Below, piece by piece: positions 8,670 to 17,304 of a stretch of 64,000 nucleotides of DNA; the stretch's first letter is position 1; the number at the start of each line of letters is the position of its first letter. The translations under genes and the position numbers were made by a program. A model generated the notes under the pieces. It was not told the DNA's origin and ran no database searches. It saw only the letters and a program-made list of their open reading frames with translations. Source of the stretch: Lachnospiraceae bacterium UBA7196 (lineage in GTDB: Bacteria; Bacillota; Clostridia; Lachnospirales; Lachnospiraceae); NCBI GenBank assembly GCA_002490835.1, contig DKUU01000018.1:146339-210338 (forward strand), read 5' to 3'.

Positions 8670-10133
8670 ATGATACAAACTTCCCTCGGCGAAAGGTTTG
8701 AAAAGTTTCTCGAATTTGAAAATAACGGGAAAGTTTTAACGTTTCACTATCAATATCGAAATATGCTGGTGTGGCCGTTTATCAGAAATGTGGTCTGGAA
8801 TGGCGTTTATAAGATCACCTTTGGAGAAAATGCCGGCCTGCTCGACAGCAGCGCGCAGAATATGGAAAAGAGCAGATTGCTCCGCTATAAATGGCTGCAG
8901 TTTTTTAAGATTGGTACGAATCCGCTGTTTTCCTGTAAACAGACGGATATTTTATATTTATATCATGTGATGGGCAATGTAAAGGACGAAAACGGCCACT
9001 ATTATAACCGGATCTACGATGATTTTGCCGCTCTGCATAAAAGCACGGCGATCATAGAGAGCGCGCCTTTGTTCCGGCATTTCTATCCGAAGAAATACAA
9101 GACGTATGAGGCGGATGCGATTGAGATCATCTGCGCGTTTCACGAAAAGCTGGCGCCGCTTGGCAGGCAGGACCGCGACATGATCGAACGGTTTCTTGCG
9201 TATCTGAAACAGGATTTTCCGTATACGCTGCCGGATTCATACTATCATATCATTCGCATAGAACTGGAGCGGTATGCCAAGAACATGAGACTGATTTACG
9301 GCTATTACCGCAGACTCTTTATGAAAGTTTCTCCCAAGCTTGTCTTTCTGGCACAGGCCTGCGACGGCAGTCATATGGCTTGTAAGGTCAAAGCGCTGCG
9401 CGATTTGGGGATTCCGTCGGCGGAGATACAGCATGGCTTGATCTGCAGCGATCATTTTGCCTACAATTATTCGCAGGCGATAGCAGAGAGCGATGAGTAC
9501 CGCGCATATCTGCCAGATCATTTTCTGACATTCGGCCGTTTCTGGGAGCAGTCTGTCAGGCTTCCCGTGCATAAGGTGGTGCTCGGCAGCGCGAACTTTA
9601 ATAAAAATTTTGATATGCGGGATCAGGATGACACTGCCGCGGCAGGGGAACTTGCGGATAAAAGCATTCTGATTCTCCCGTCGATTCTGGAAACTTATAA
9701 GGAACTGATTGAGTATCTTTATGACAGGCTGCCGGATCGGAAACTGCTGATCAAAGTCCATCCGACAAAGCGGGATCAGTATGAAGTTTTTAAGGGCATG
9801 GAAAATGACCGTATCCGCGTGTATATCAATGAAAATATCAATTATTTTTTCAGCCGTGCGTCCACTGTGATTGGTGATGATTCTACCGCGTTATATGAAG
9901 CTGCGGCGCTGGGTAAGCGGGTGATGATCTGGGATACGCCGTACAGCGGATATATTCATCGGGAAATAGGAAACTGGTTTCAGGATAAAGAGGAACTGGT
10001 AAAATTGCTGCAGTCGGATCATGCGGATACGGCGGCGCAGATCAGACCGGAAGATATCTTTGCCAGAGACAGTAAAGAGCGCTATCGGGCGTTTATTGCA
10101 GAATATGTGTCCGGGAAGGACAGGAAACGGTGA
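8670..10133 (+). CDS. Capsule-type GT-B glycosyltransferase (candidate sialyltransferase)
   Basis: A 487-residue soluble protein with the layout of capsule polysaccharide synthesis GT-B enzymes. A mixed N-terminal half is followed by IPSAEIQHGLI near residue 250, FLTFGRFWE near 287, LIKVHPTKRDQYE near 365 and VIGDDSTALYEAAALGKRVM near 405. The Lys-x-His-Pro and DDST-x-x-YEAAALG blocks are where CDP-glycerol/CMP-sugar transferases of this fold bind the donor. It follows its own promoter and stands right after the first CMP-sugar synthetase, so transfer of a CMP-activated nonulosonate is a reasonable inference, though not shown by any diagnostic motif. A related-looking protein is encoded at 20071. 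Confidence 0.62.
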   Translation: MIQTSLGERFEKFLEFENNGKVLTFHYQYRNMLVWPFIRNVVWNGVYKITFGENAGLLDSSAQNMEKSRLLRYKWLQFFKIGTNPLFSCKQTDILYLYHVMGNVKDENGHYYNRIYDDFAALHKSTAIIESAPLFRHFYPKKYKTYEADAIEIICAFHEKLAPLGRQDRDMIERFLAYLKQDFPYTLPDSYYHIIRIELERYAKNMRLIYGYYRRLFMKVSPKLVFLAQACDGSHMACKVKALRDLGIPSAEIQHGLICSDHFAYNYSQAIAESDEYRAYLPDHFLTFGRFWEQSVRLPVHKVVLGSANFNKNFDMRDQDDTAAAGELADKSILILPSILETYKELIEYLYDRLPDRKLLIKVHPTKRDQYEVFKGMENDRIRVYINENINYFFSRASTVIGDDSTALYEAAALGKRVMIWDTPYSGYIHREIGNWFQDKEELVKLLQSDHADTAAQIRPEDIFARDSKERYRAFIAEYVSGKDRKR

Positions 10134-10146
10134 GCGGGTAAGGAAT

Positions 10147-12030
10147 ATGTGCGGAATCTGCGGAATGTTTCGTAAGGATCAAAAAATCAATAAAGAGATC
10201 TTTGAACAGATGGTTGATATCGTCACCTATCGGGGGCCGGATGACAGGGGGAGCTGGTATGACGGCGGCGTTGCGCTCGGACACAGACGGCTTGCTATTT
10301 TTGACCTGAGCAGGGACGGGCATCAGCCTTTTTTCTATCGTGACAGATATGTGATGGTCTATAACGGGGAAATCTATAACTTTCGTGAGCTGAAGGAGCG
10401 GCTGCAGAAAAAGGGATATGATTTTACGACGAAAACGGACACGGAAGTGCTGATCGCCATGTATGACTGCTTCGGCAAAGACTGTGTCAATTACCTGAAC
10501 GGTATGTGGTCGTTTGCCATTTATGATAAGAAACGGCAGACAATTTTTTGCTCCAGAGACCGCTTTGGGATCAAACCGTTTTATTACTATTATTCAGAGC
10601 AGGAGTTTATCTTTGCTTCGGAGATCAAGCAGATTTTACTGATGCGGCAAAAGGAAGCGTACGCAAACCGGCAGAGACTTTTAGAATATCTGGTGTTGGG
10701 CGATCTTGACTATACGGAGGAAACCCTGTTCCGGGATGTGAAACAGCTGCGTGGCGGACATTGCCTGACGCTGCATATCGAGACCGGAAAATACGAACTA
10801 GAGCAGTATTACGACCTTGGCCGGACGCGCACGGATAAAAAGAATTATCAGGCGGCGTGCGGGGAATTTAAAAAGCGGTTTGAGAGGTCTGTCTCGCTCA
10901 GACTGCAGGCGGATGTGCCGGTGGGGTATTGCCTGTCCGGAGGACTTGACAGTTCCGCTATCGTGTGTATGGCGGATTCGATCATAGCAAAGTCCGGGAA
11001 AGAGGTGGAGCAGCATACGATCTCATCCTGTTTTGAGGATAAAGCGTATGATGAGCAGGAGTACATCGATGAGGTGGTGCGGCATACACGGGTGACAGCC
11101 CATAAAGTTTTTACAAAGGAGCAGGATTTATTTGCGGACTTGGACAAGATCATCTGGCATATGGACGAGCCCTTCAGTTCCACCTCGATCTTCGCGCAGT
11201 GGCATGTCTTTCAAAATGCCAGAGCGCAGAATCTGACGGTGATGCTTGACGGGCAGGGCGCCGACGAGCAGCTTGCGGGGTATACGGGGTTTTACAGCGT
11301 GATCTTTGCCTATTATCTGCGGCGGTTTCGCCTGATCCGGTTCGGAAAGGAACTCTGGTATTATTGCAGGGGTCGCCGCGCTTCGGAAAGCTACGTGTCG
11401 GCAAAAGATGTGATTTTAAATGCCGTGGTGTCAGCGTTTGTGCCGAATAAATTAAAAATGATCTTGAAGCGTAAGCTGGGATACGGGTATGACGGTCTGC
11501 CGTTTTCGCAGGAGCTGATCGAACAGGCGGTAAAGGGCAGGGAGATTTACCGTGTTGACAGTCCGCGCGCCTATTCGCTGGATCATATGAAATACAGCAT
11601 GTCTTCCCTGCTGCACTATGAAGACAGAAATTCCATGGCGCATTCCATTGAATCCAGAGTACCCTTTCTCGACTACCGTCTGGCGGAGAGTATATATTCC
11701 ATGCCGGTGCATTATAAGATACGAAAGGGCATGACGAAAGCGGTGATGCGGGACGCTTTAAACGGTATCCTGCCGGATAAGATCAGAAACAGGGTCAGTA
11801 AGCTGGGGTTTGTCACGCCGGAAGAGAAGTGGATCAATGAAAATTTTGAGCAGTTTCGCGAGCAGCTTGCCAGAGCGTGCGAGCAGTTGAAAACCGTGAT
11901 CGACGGCGGCAGGGTGATGAAGTGGTTCGATGAAAGTAAGGGGGAGATCAAACGCGGTAATTACCTGCCGTGGAGAATCATCTGCGCCGGACGCTGGGCT
12001 GAGGTGTTCGACGTTAAATTTGACAGCTAA
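10147..12030 (+). CDS. asnB: Asparagine synthetase-type glutamine amidotransferase
   Basis: A 627-residue class II amidotransferase. The ATG is followed by CGICGMF, so Cys2 is exposed as the glutaminase nucleophile after Met removal; upstream in-frame codons to 10021 are rejected for that reason. RRLAIFD and NGEIYNFRELK complete the glutaminase domain. The C-terminal synthetase domain has the ATP-binding loop SGGLDSS at about residue 264 and HSIESRVPFLD near 500. AsnB-like proteins in glycan loci usually amidate uronic acids rather than aspartate. The diamino-uronic acid (WbpB/D/E) genes just downstream give a plausible substrate. Plain asparagine synthesis cannot be excluded. Confidence 0.88.
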   Translation: MCGICGMFRKDQKINKEIFEQMVDIVTYRGPDDRGSWYDGGVALGHRRLAIFDLSRDGHQPFFYRDRYVMVYNGEIYNFRELKERLQKKGYDFTTKTDTEVLIAMYDCFGKDCVNYLNGMWSFAIYDKKRQTIFCSRDRFGIKPFYYYYSEQEFIFASEIKQILLMRQKEAYANRQRLLEYLVLGDLDYTEETLFRDVKQLRGGHCLTLHIETGKYELEQYYDLGRTRTDKKNYQAACGEFKKRFERSVSLRLQADVPVGYCLSGGLDSSAIVCMADSIIAKSGKEVEQHTISSCFEDKAYDEQEYIDEVVRHTRVTAHKVFTKEQDLFADLDKIIWHMDEPFSSTSIFAQWHVFQNARAQNLTVMLDGQGADEQLAGYTGFYSVIFAYYLRRFRLIRFGKELWYYCRGRRASESYVSAKDVILNAVVSAFVPNKLKMILKRKLGYGYDGLPFSQELIEQAVKGREIYRVDSPRAYSLDHMKYSMSSLLHYEDRNSMAHSIESRVPFLDYRLAESIYSMPVHYKIRKGMTKAVMRDALNGILPDKIRNRVSKLGFVTPEEKWINENFEQFREQLARACEQLKTVIDGGRVMKWFDESKGEIKRGNYLPWRIICAGRWAEVFDVKFDS

Positions 12031-12086
12031 GAAATGTTTTCTGCAGGGAAACAAAAAGGGCATTCGCGCTTCCTGCGAAAGGGATA

Positions 12087-12127
12087 CTCCGGACGATGCG
12101 GGCGGCTTTGCTTGCAGATATCCGGAG
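12087..12127. repeat. Inverted CTCCGGA/TCCGGAG pair overlapping a promoter
   Basis: CTCCGGA at 12087-12093 and TCCGGAG at 12121-12127 are exact inverse complements 27 bases apart. The downstream half lies between the -35 and -10 boxes of the predicted promoter and the upstream half lies before the -35. This could be a DNA-loop operator or an RNA-free coincidence; no regulator is known. Confidence 0.35.
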
Positions 12128-12140
12128 AATGCTATATAAT
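12112..12140 (+). promoter_or_regulatory. Sigma-70-type promoter
   Basis: TTGCAG (12112-12117) and TATAAT (12135-12140) are spaced by 17 bases in the 150-base gap after the AsnB-type gene. It would drive the GT4-like gene and the WbpB/D/E cassette. Confidence 0.68.
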
Positions 12141-12184
12141 GGAAGTCGTAGGTTTGGAAAAAATGCTCCGAAATGGAGAAGAAA

Positions 12185-13306
12185 ATGAAGGCATTGTTCG
12201 TATTGCACGAGGCGCTCTTTATATATGGCGCGAACCGCAGCATTGCGGGCGTTCTGCAGAATTTGGAATACGATTACGATCTGCTGGTCTGCAAGAGCTT
12301 TACACGCAGGGCGGATGAGGCCAGGCTGCGGCAGTTACTGGGAAAGCATTTAAAAAATATTTACACGGTGTGGATGCCCAGATACCGCTGTCAGTATTAT
12401 GACAAGGTGAGCTTTTACAGTGAGTGTTCCCACATTGTCAATAATATTCTGGCTTTTTTCAACAGTGGAAAAAGGAAGCGACTGATCAGAGAGGGCGGCT
12501 ACGATTATGTACACTTAAATTCTCTTGTGCTGTTTCCGATCATCGATGAAAAGGCCCGATATGTCGTGCATGCCAGAGAGATCATTAATCCGGACTACCG
12601 CAGGATCGGGCAGTTTGTGAGGGCGTTGGAGCGGGCGGCAGGCATCATTTATATTGACGAGGCGACGCGGATTCCCATTGAAGCGATCATAAAAAATGAC
12701 AGGAAGCTTGTGTTAAATAATCCGTTCGACATGAGATGGGTGGAGCAGGCTGATTACGAAGAAAGCCTGAAAAAGTGCGGCGTGGCGCGGGAGCATACGA
12801 TTTTTGCCATGCTGGGACAGGTCGGCGACAATAAGGGCTCGCAGTTTGTGATCCGCTCGTTTCTGCGGCAGGATGATCCAAACAGCAGACTGCTGATCGT
12901 GGGCAATAATGCGCATGCGTACGGGAACGAATGCAGGAAGATGACAAAAGATGACAAGCGTGTCATATACTGCGGCGAAATGAAAGATACGGGATGCGTT
13001 TACCGCATCAGCGATTATATTATTCGGGGTGAACCGCAGTTTTGTATCGGCAGAACGATTTATGAAGGGCTTTTTTCCGGAGCAGGCGTAATCATTCCCG
13101 GACAGGAGGCTGATCTTGCGAAAATGCAGTCCGGAGAAGCGCTGCGGGATAAGATCCATTTTTATGAGCCGGGAAGCGAAGCGGCCTTGACGGAAACGAT
13201 ACGGGAGTGTTCCCGTATGAAACAGGGAAACAGGGAGTTTAGAAGCAATATCGGGGACTACATGGAACAGTATAACCGGTTTATCCAAAAAGTGAGGGAA
13301 AAATAG
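12185..13306 (+). CDS. Glycosyltransferase family 4-like protein
   Basis: A 373-residue putative GT-B glycosyltransferase. The N-terminus has the ALFIYGANRSIAGVL motif, the family's loop after the first strand (GANRS is common in this subgroup). The second half has the donor-domain strands IFAMLGQVGDNKGSQ and LLIVG near residues 200-235, and an EGLFSGAGVIIPG stretch near 290 in place of the usual EX7E segment. ATG 12185 has GGAG six bases upstream; ATG 12173 in the same frame is weaker. It directly precedes the WbpB-like gene by two bases, so it probably adds the sugar built by that cassette; donor identity is inference. Confidence 0.75.
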   Translation: MKALFVLHEALFIYGANRSIAGVLQNLEYDYDLLVCKSFTRRADEARLRQLLGKHLKNIYTVWMPRYRCQYYDKVSFYSECSHIVNNILAFFNSGKRKRLIREGGYDYVHLNSLVLFPIIDEKARYVVHAREIINPDYRRIGQFVRALERAAGIIYIDEATRIPIEAIIKNDRKLVLNNPFDMRWVEQADYEESLKKCGVAREHTIFAMLGQVGDNKGSQFVIRSFLRQDDPNSRLLIVGNNAHAYGNECRKMTKDDKRVIYCGEMKDTGCVYRISDYIIRGEPQFCIGRTIYEGLFSGAGVIIPGQEADLAKMQSGEALRDKIHFYEPGSEAALTETIRECSRMKQGNREFRSNIGDYMEQYNRFIQKVREK

Positions 13307-13308
13307 CG

Positions 13309-14391
13309 ATGAAATATGCTCTAATCGGATGCGGCAGGATATCGCCGAATCATATCGTGGCGGCACAGAATAACCAGTTGGAAATCATGGCGCTATGCGA
13401 TATTGTGGAAGATCACATGAAGGACAAGATGTTGAAACATAAGCTGCCGGAGAGCGTGCGGCAATTTACGGATTATCACGTTATGCTGGACGTCGTGAAG
13501 CCTGATCTGGTGGCGATTGCGACAGAAAGCGGCAAGCATGCACAGATCGCGCTGGATTGTATCGATGCCGGCTGTAATCTGATCATCGAGAAGCCGATCG
13601 CGCTTTCACTAAAGGACGCGGATGCGATCATTGAACGGGCAAAACTTCGAAACGTTAAAGTTTGCGCCTGCCACCAGAACCGGTTTAATAAATCCGTGCA
13701 GAGAATCAGGGAAGCGGTCGAGATGCAGCGATTCGGCAGATTGTTTTACGGGACGGCGCACATCAGGTGGGCGAGGGACTATGAGTACTATGCGCGCGCG
13801 AAATGGCGCGGCACATGGGAACAGGACGGCGGCGCGCTGATGAATCAGTGCATTCACGATATCGATCTGCTGCGGTGGATGATGGGCGACGAGGTCGATG
13901 AAGTCATCGGTTTTACGGACCGGCTGAAACATGATTATATCGAGGCGGAAGATCTGGGATTGGCGTTGATCCGTTTTAAGAACGGCAGTTACGGCATTGT
14001 GGAAGGCACCACCAATATCTATCCGCGGAATCTGGAAGAAACTTTATATATTTTCGGCGAAAAAGGTACGGTCAAGGCTGGCGGCGAAGCAGTCAATATC
14101 ATTGAGGAATGGCGCTTTTCCGATTATCTGGACGATCCGGAGGAAGTCAAGAAAGAGTGTCACGAGAATCCGCCCAACGTATACGGTTTCGGTCACACCA
14201 AACTCTACGCGGATGTGATCGATGCGATTGGAAGCGGCAGAGAGCCCTATGTGGATGCCAAGGCAGGCCGCAGAGCGTTAGAGCTGGTATTGGCGATCTA
14301 TCAGGCGGCATACACGGGACAGGCTGTTAAATTTCCCATGGAAGCGTGCAGTACGATGGATTTTGCGGGCAGATTTGATGGCGGAAAATAG
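13309..14391 (+). CDS. wbpB: UDP-N-acetylglucosaminuronate 3-dehydrogenase, WbpB/WlbA type
   Basis: A 360-residue Gfo/Idh/MocA oxidoreductase of the WbpB/WlbA subgroup, which oxidises C3 of UDP-GlcNAcA with NAD+ so that WbpE can aminate it. Visible features are the Rossmann GCGRISPNH at the N-terminus, LIIEKPIAL with the EKP triad near residue 96, CACHQNRFN near 120, and GGALMNQCIHDIDLLRWMMG near 185, all characteristic of this subgroup. It is followed by WbpD- and WbpE-like genes in the same order as in known diamino-uronic acid clusters. No UDP-GlcNAc 6-dehydrogenase (WbpA) is present in the window, so the uronic acid precursor must come from elsewhere. Confidence 0.87.
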   Translation: MKYALIGCGRISPNHIVAAQNNQLEIMALCDIVEDHMKDKMLKHKLPESVRQFTDYHVMLDVVKPDLVAIATESGKHAQIALDCIDAGCNLIIEKPIALSLKDADAIIERAKLRNVKVCACHQNRFNKSVQRIREAVEMQRFGRLFYGTAHIRWARDYEYYARAKWRGTWEQDGGALMNQCIHDIDLLRWMMGDEVDEVIGFTDRLKHDYIEAEDLGLALIRFKNGSYGIVEGTTNIYPRNLEETLYIFGEKGTVKAGGEAVNIIEEWRFSDYLDDPEEVKKECHENPPNVYGFGHTKLYADVIDAIGSGREPYVDAKAGRRALELVLAIYQAAYTGQAVKFPMEACSTMDFAGRFDGGK

Positions 14392-14421
14392 AGGCGGAAG
14401 GCGAAAGGATAAGTTGGGCGC

Positions 14422-15015
14422 ATGAATAAGGACTATCAGGCGGATGCCACCAGTCTGGTCAGCGCGGATGCGCAGATTGGCAAAGGCACGAGAATATGGC
14501 AGTTCTGCAATATCATGGGCGGCTGTGTGATCGGCGAAAATTGCAATATCGGGCAGAACGTGTTCGTTGAGGGCGGTGTGCGTCTGGGCGATCATGTGAA
14601 AGTGAAAAATAACGTGGCCCTGTATCAGGGCGTTGTCTGTGAGGACGATGTGTTTCTGGGTCCGAACTGCGTGTTCACGAATGTGATCAACCCGCGCAGT
14701 TTCATCGAGCGGAAACATGAATTTCAGCAGACCGTCGTCAAAAAGGGCGCTACCGTGGGGGCTAACGCCACGATTCTGTGCGGGAACACGATAGGGCGTT
14801 ATGCCATGATCGGCGCCGGCGCGGTCGTGACGCACGATGTGGGGGATTATCAGCTCGTGATCGGAAATCCCGCAAGAGCGGCCGGGTATGTCTGTATGTG
14901 CGGCTGCAGGCTGCAGGAGACGCAAGAAAAGGGTGTGTGGCGCTGCCCTGCGTGCGGCGGATGCTATAGACTGACAGCGGACGGCGGGATGCACAGATTT
15001 GATGGGAGTAAGTAA
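14422..15015 (+). CDS. wbpD: UDP-2-acetamido-3-amino-uronate N-acetyltransferase, WbpD type
   Basis: A 197-residue left-handed beta-helix acetyltransferase that N-acetylates the 3-amino group made by WbpE. Hexapeptide repeats run from about residue 12 to 150 (IGKGTRIWQFCNI, IGENCNIGQNVFV, GPNCVFTNVINPRS, IGRYAMIGAGAVVT). The C-terminus carries a zinc-ribbon-like pair, CMCGC and CPACGGC, seen in many WbpD-like proteins. The NPRS-x-I-E-R-K segment is diagnostic of the subgroup. It lies between the WbpB- and WbpE-like genes with short gaps, supporting the pathway call. Confidence 0.87.
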   Translation: MNKDYQADATSLVSADAQIGKGTRIWQFCNIMGGCVIGENCNIGQNVFVEGGVRLGDHVKVKNNVALYQGVVCEDDVFLGPNCVFTNVINPRSFIERKHEFQQTVVKKGATVGANATILCGNTIGRYAMIGAGAVVTHDVGDYQLVIGNPARAAGYVCMCGCRLQETQEKGVWRCPACGGCYRLTADGGMHRFDGSK

Positions 15016-15033
15016 GGGACGGGAGAAAACGGC

Positions 15034-16152
15034 ATGGAATTTATAGATTTAAAGGCGCAGTATCACGCGCTGAAACAGGAGATAGACGATAATATCAGTC
15101 AAGTGCTGGAGAACGCTGACTTTATTCTGGGAAAAGAGGTGGCGGCGTTTGAGGAAAAGCTGGCCGCGTACGTGGGCGTAAAATACGCGGTCGGTTGTGC
15201 CAGCGGGACGGACGCGTTGCAGCTCATTTATATGGCGTACGGTATCGGCAGGGGAGATGCCGTCTTCTGTCCGGATATGACCTTTGTCGCGTCGGTGGAG
15301 CCTGCGTTTATGCTGGGAGCGGAGCCTGTATTCTGCGATATCGATCCGGTCAGTTATAATATTTGTCCGGACAGTCTGGAGCGGCAGATCAAAGCGGTGC
15401 GCGCCGCGGGCAGACTGAAACCCAGAGCTATTGTGGCAGTGGATTTTATCGGTAATCCGGCCGATTATGACAGATTGCGGGAGATCGCTGACCGCTACGG
15501 ACTGCTGCTGATCGAGGACGCCGCGCAGGGGATGGGCGCGTCCTATCACGGAAAGAAATGCGGCGCGCTGGGAGATATCGCGGCGACTTCCTTTTTTCCT
15601 TCGAAACCGCTCGGCTGTTACGGGGACGGCGGCGCCGTCTTTACGGACAGCGGGGAGATGAACGAGCTGCTTAAGTCCCTGCGGGTACACGGGAAGGGCA
15701 GCAGCAAATATGACAATGTGAGGGTCGGCCTGAACGCGAGACTGGATACCCTGCAGGCGGCGGTCATGCTGCCGAAGCTTGCGCGGCTGGAGGAAGAGAT
15801 CGCGAAAAGACAGGAGATCGCGGCAAGATATGACGAGGCGCTGAAAGACCGTTTTGTGATTCCGCGGATCGGGGAGCATACGGTGTCCAGTTACGCGCAG
15901 TACGCGCTGTTGGCAAAGGATCGGAAGCGGCGTGATGAGATACGGGAAAAGCTGCAGGAAAAAGGAATCCCGACGATCGTCTATTATCCGAATCCCATGC
16001 ACGGTATGAAGGTGTTTGCGGACTGTTTCAGGGGTGAGGAGACATTTGAAAATACGATTTCCTATGCGGACAGGACGTTTTCGATTCCTTTTTCTGCTTA
16101 TCTGACTAAGGAAGATCAGGAGAGAGTCATAGAAGCGCTGTTTTCCGTCTAA
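15034..16152 (+). CDS. wbpE: PLP aminotransferase of UDP-3-keto-uronate, WbpE type
   Basis: A 372-residue DegT/DnrJ/EryC1-family aminotransferase. It begins EFIDLKAQY, has the cofactor segment VGCASGTDALQL near residue 62, VIEDAAQ-like LLIEDAAQGMGA near 160, and the PLP-lysine segment SFFPSKPLGCYGDGGA near 190. These match WbpE/WlbC-type enzymes closely, which transfer an amino group from glutamate to UDP-3-keto-GlcNAcA. It is the third gene of the WbpB-D-E cassette. It does not look like the LegC aminotransferase that would be needed with the LegB two genes downstream, although cross-use cannot be excluded. Confidence 0.87.
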   Translation: MEFIDLKAQYHALKQEIDDNISQVLENADFILGKEVAAFEEKLAAYVGVKYAVGCASGTDALQLIYMAYGIGRGDAVFCPDMTFVASVEPAFMLGAEPVFCDIDPVSYNICPDSLERQIKAVRAAGRLKPRAIVAVDFIGNPADYDRLREIADRYGLLLIEDAAQGMGASYHGKKCGALGDIAATSFFPSKPLGCYGDGGAVFTDSGEMNELLKSLRVHGKGSSKYDNVRVGLNARLDTLQAAVMLPKLARLEEEIAKRQEIAARYDEALKDRFVIPRIGEHTVSSYAQYALLAKDRKRRDEIREKLQEKGIPTIVYYPNPMHGMKVFADCFRGEETFENTISYADRTFSIPFSAYLTKEDQERVIEALFSV

Positions 16153-16218
16153 GTGCGGAAAGGCGAAGGCGGCAAAGCACAGCGGCGTGTGGGAAACTGC
16201 CGAAAGGCGGAGAAAAAG

Positions 16219-17274
16219 ATGGATATTCAAAATTGTATTGTGGAAGAAAATACCAGTGTTCTTGATACGATGAAAAAAATCGACGCGGGAGCGATCGGAA
16301 ACGCTTTTGTGTGTCAGGGATTAAAGCTGCGCGCCGTGGTATCGGATGGGGACATCCGCAGGTATATTCTGGCCGGCGGCAGTCTGGAGCGGGCTGTCTA
16401 TGAGATCGCGCATAAGGAACCGATTTTTTTGCGGGAGGATCAGGAAGCGCAGGCATCGGCCGTGATGCGAAAGCATTTTATCACGGCGGTACCTATCGTC
16501 AACGAGCAGGGTGAGATCGTAAAGATTCGGGCGATTAAAGAAGAATTTGGGGAAAGCGTGCCGAAAGAAAAACGCAGCCTGAATCTGCCGCTTGTTATTA
16601 TGGCCGGCGGTAAGGGAACGAGGCTTAAGCCCTACACGGATATCCTGCCGAAACCGCTGATCCCGGTGGGCGATCAGACGATCACGGAACATATCATGGA
16701 CCGGTTTGCGGCGTATGACTGTAAACGGGTCACCATGATCGTAAATTATAAAAAAGATTTTATCAAAGCCTATTATAAGGATTGCGAAGAGCCGCGAGAA
16801 ATCGCTTTTGTCGAGGAAGATACGTATCTTGGGACAGGCGGCGGCCTTGGTCTGTTAAAAGACAAAATAGAAGGCACTTTTTTCATGTCAAACTGCGATA
16901 TTCTAATAGATGCCGATTATGCTGATATTTTGGATCATCACAGGAAAAGCGGCAGTATGATTACGATGGTGTGCGCGAAAAAGCGTTTTGAAATTCCGTA
17001 CGGCACAGTAGAATTGAAGCAGGACGGGCAGGTTGCAAACCTTAAGGAAAAACCGTGTTTTGATTACAACGTAAATACGGGATTTTATGTAATAGAGCCT
17101 TCCTTTTTGCAGAAGATTCCGGACAATACCTTTATTCATATCACCGATGTGATTGAAAAATGTATGGCGGACGGGGAGCTGGTAGGCAGTTATCTGATCC
17201 CTGACGACGCATGGATGGATATGGGACAGTTTAGCGAACTGGAGAAGATGAAAGACAAACTGGAGCATTTTTGA
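16219..17274 (+). CDS. ptmE: CBS-domain sugar-1-phosphate guanylyltransferase-like protein, PtmE type
   Basis: A 351-residue two-part protein. Residues 1-115 form a CBS pair (SDGDIRRYIL and VPIVNEQGEIVKI mark the two halves). Residues 122-350 are a nucleotidyltransferase with MAGGKGTRLKPYT, LPKPLIPVGD, SNCDILIDADY and DAWMDMG near the C-terminus. This architecture is that of PtmE, which makes GDP-glucosamine for the legionaminic acid route of Campylobacter. ATG 16219 follows GGAG by six bases; the frame continues upstream but without conserved sequence. It is followed 30 bases later by a LegB-type dehydratase, which strengthens the assignment. Nucleotide preference (GTP) is taken from the family and is not visible here. 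Confidence 0.82.
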   Translation: MDIQNCIVEENTSVLDTMKKIDAGAIGNAFVCQGLKLRAVVSDGDIRRYILAGGSLERAVYEIAHKEPIFLREDQEAQASAVMRKHFITAVPIVNEQGEIVKIRAIKEEFGESVPKEKRSLNLPLVIMAGGKGTRLKPYTDILPKPLIPVGDQTITEHIMDRFAAYDCKRVTMIVNYKKDFIKAYYKDCEEPREIAFVEEDTYLGTGGGLGLLKDKIEGTFFMSNCDILIDADYADILDHHRKSGSMITMVCAKKRFEIPYGTVELKQDGQVANLKEKPCFDYNVNTGFYVIEPSFLQKIPDNTFIHITDVIEKCMADGELVGSYLIPDDAWMDMGQFSELEKMKDKLEHF

Positions 17275-17304
17275 CGAAAGCAGGGACACGGATAGGAGCC
17301 GCCA

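Noticed and set aside
15049..16230. A 393-codon open frame on the - strand
   Set aside because: It lies antisense over the well-supported WbpE-type gene, has an Arg/His/Gln-rich composition and no recognisable motif; it is a shadow of the + strand codon usage.
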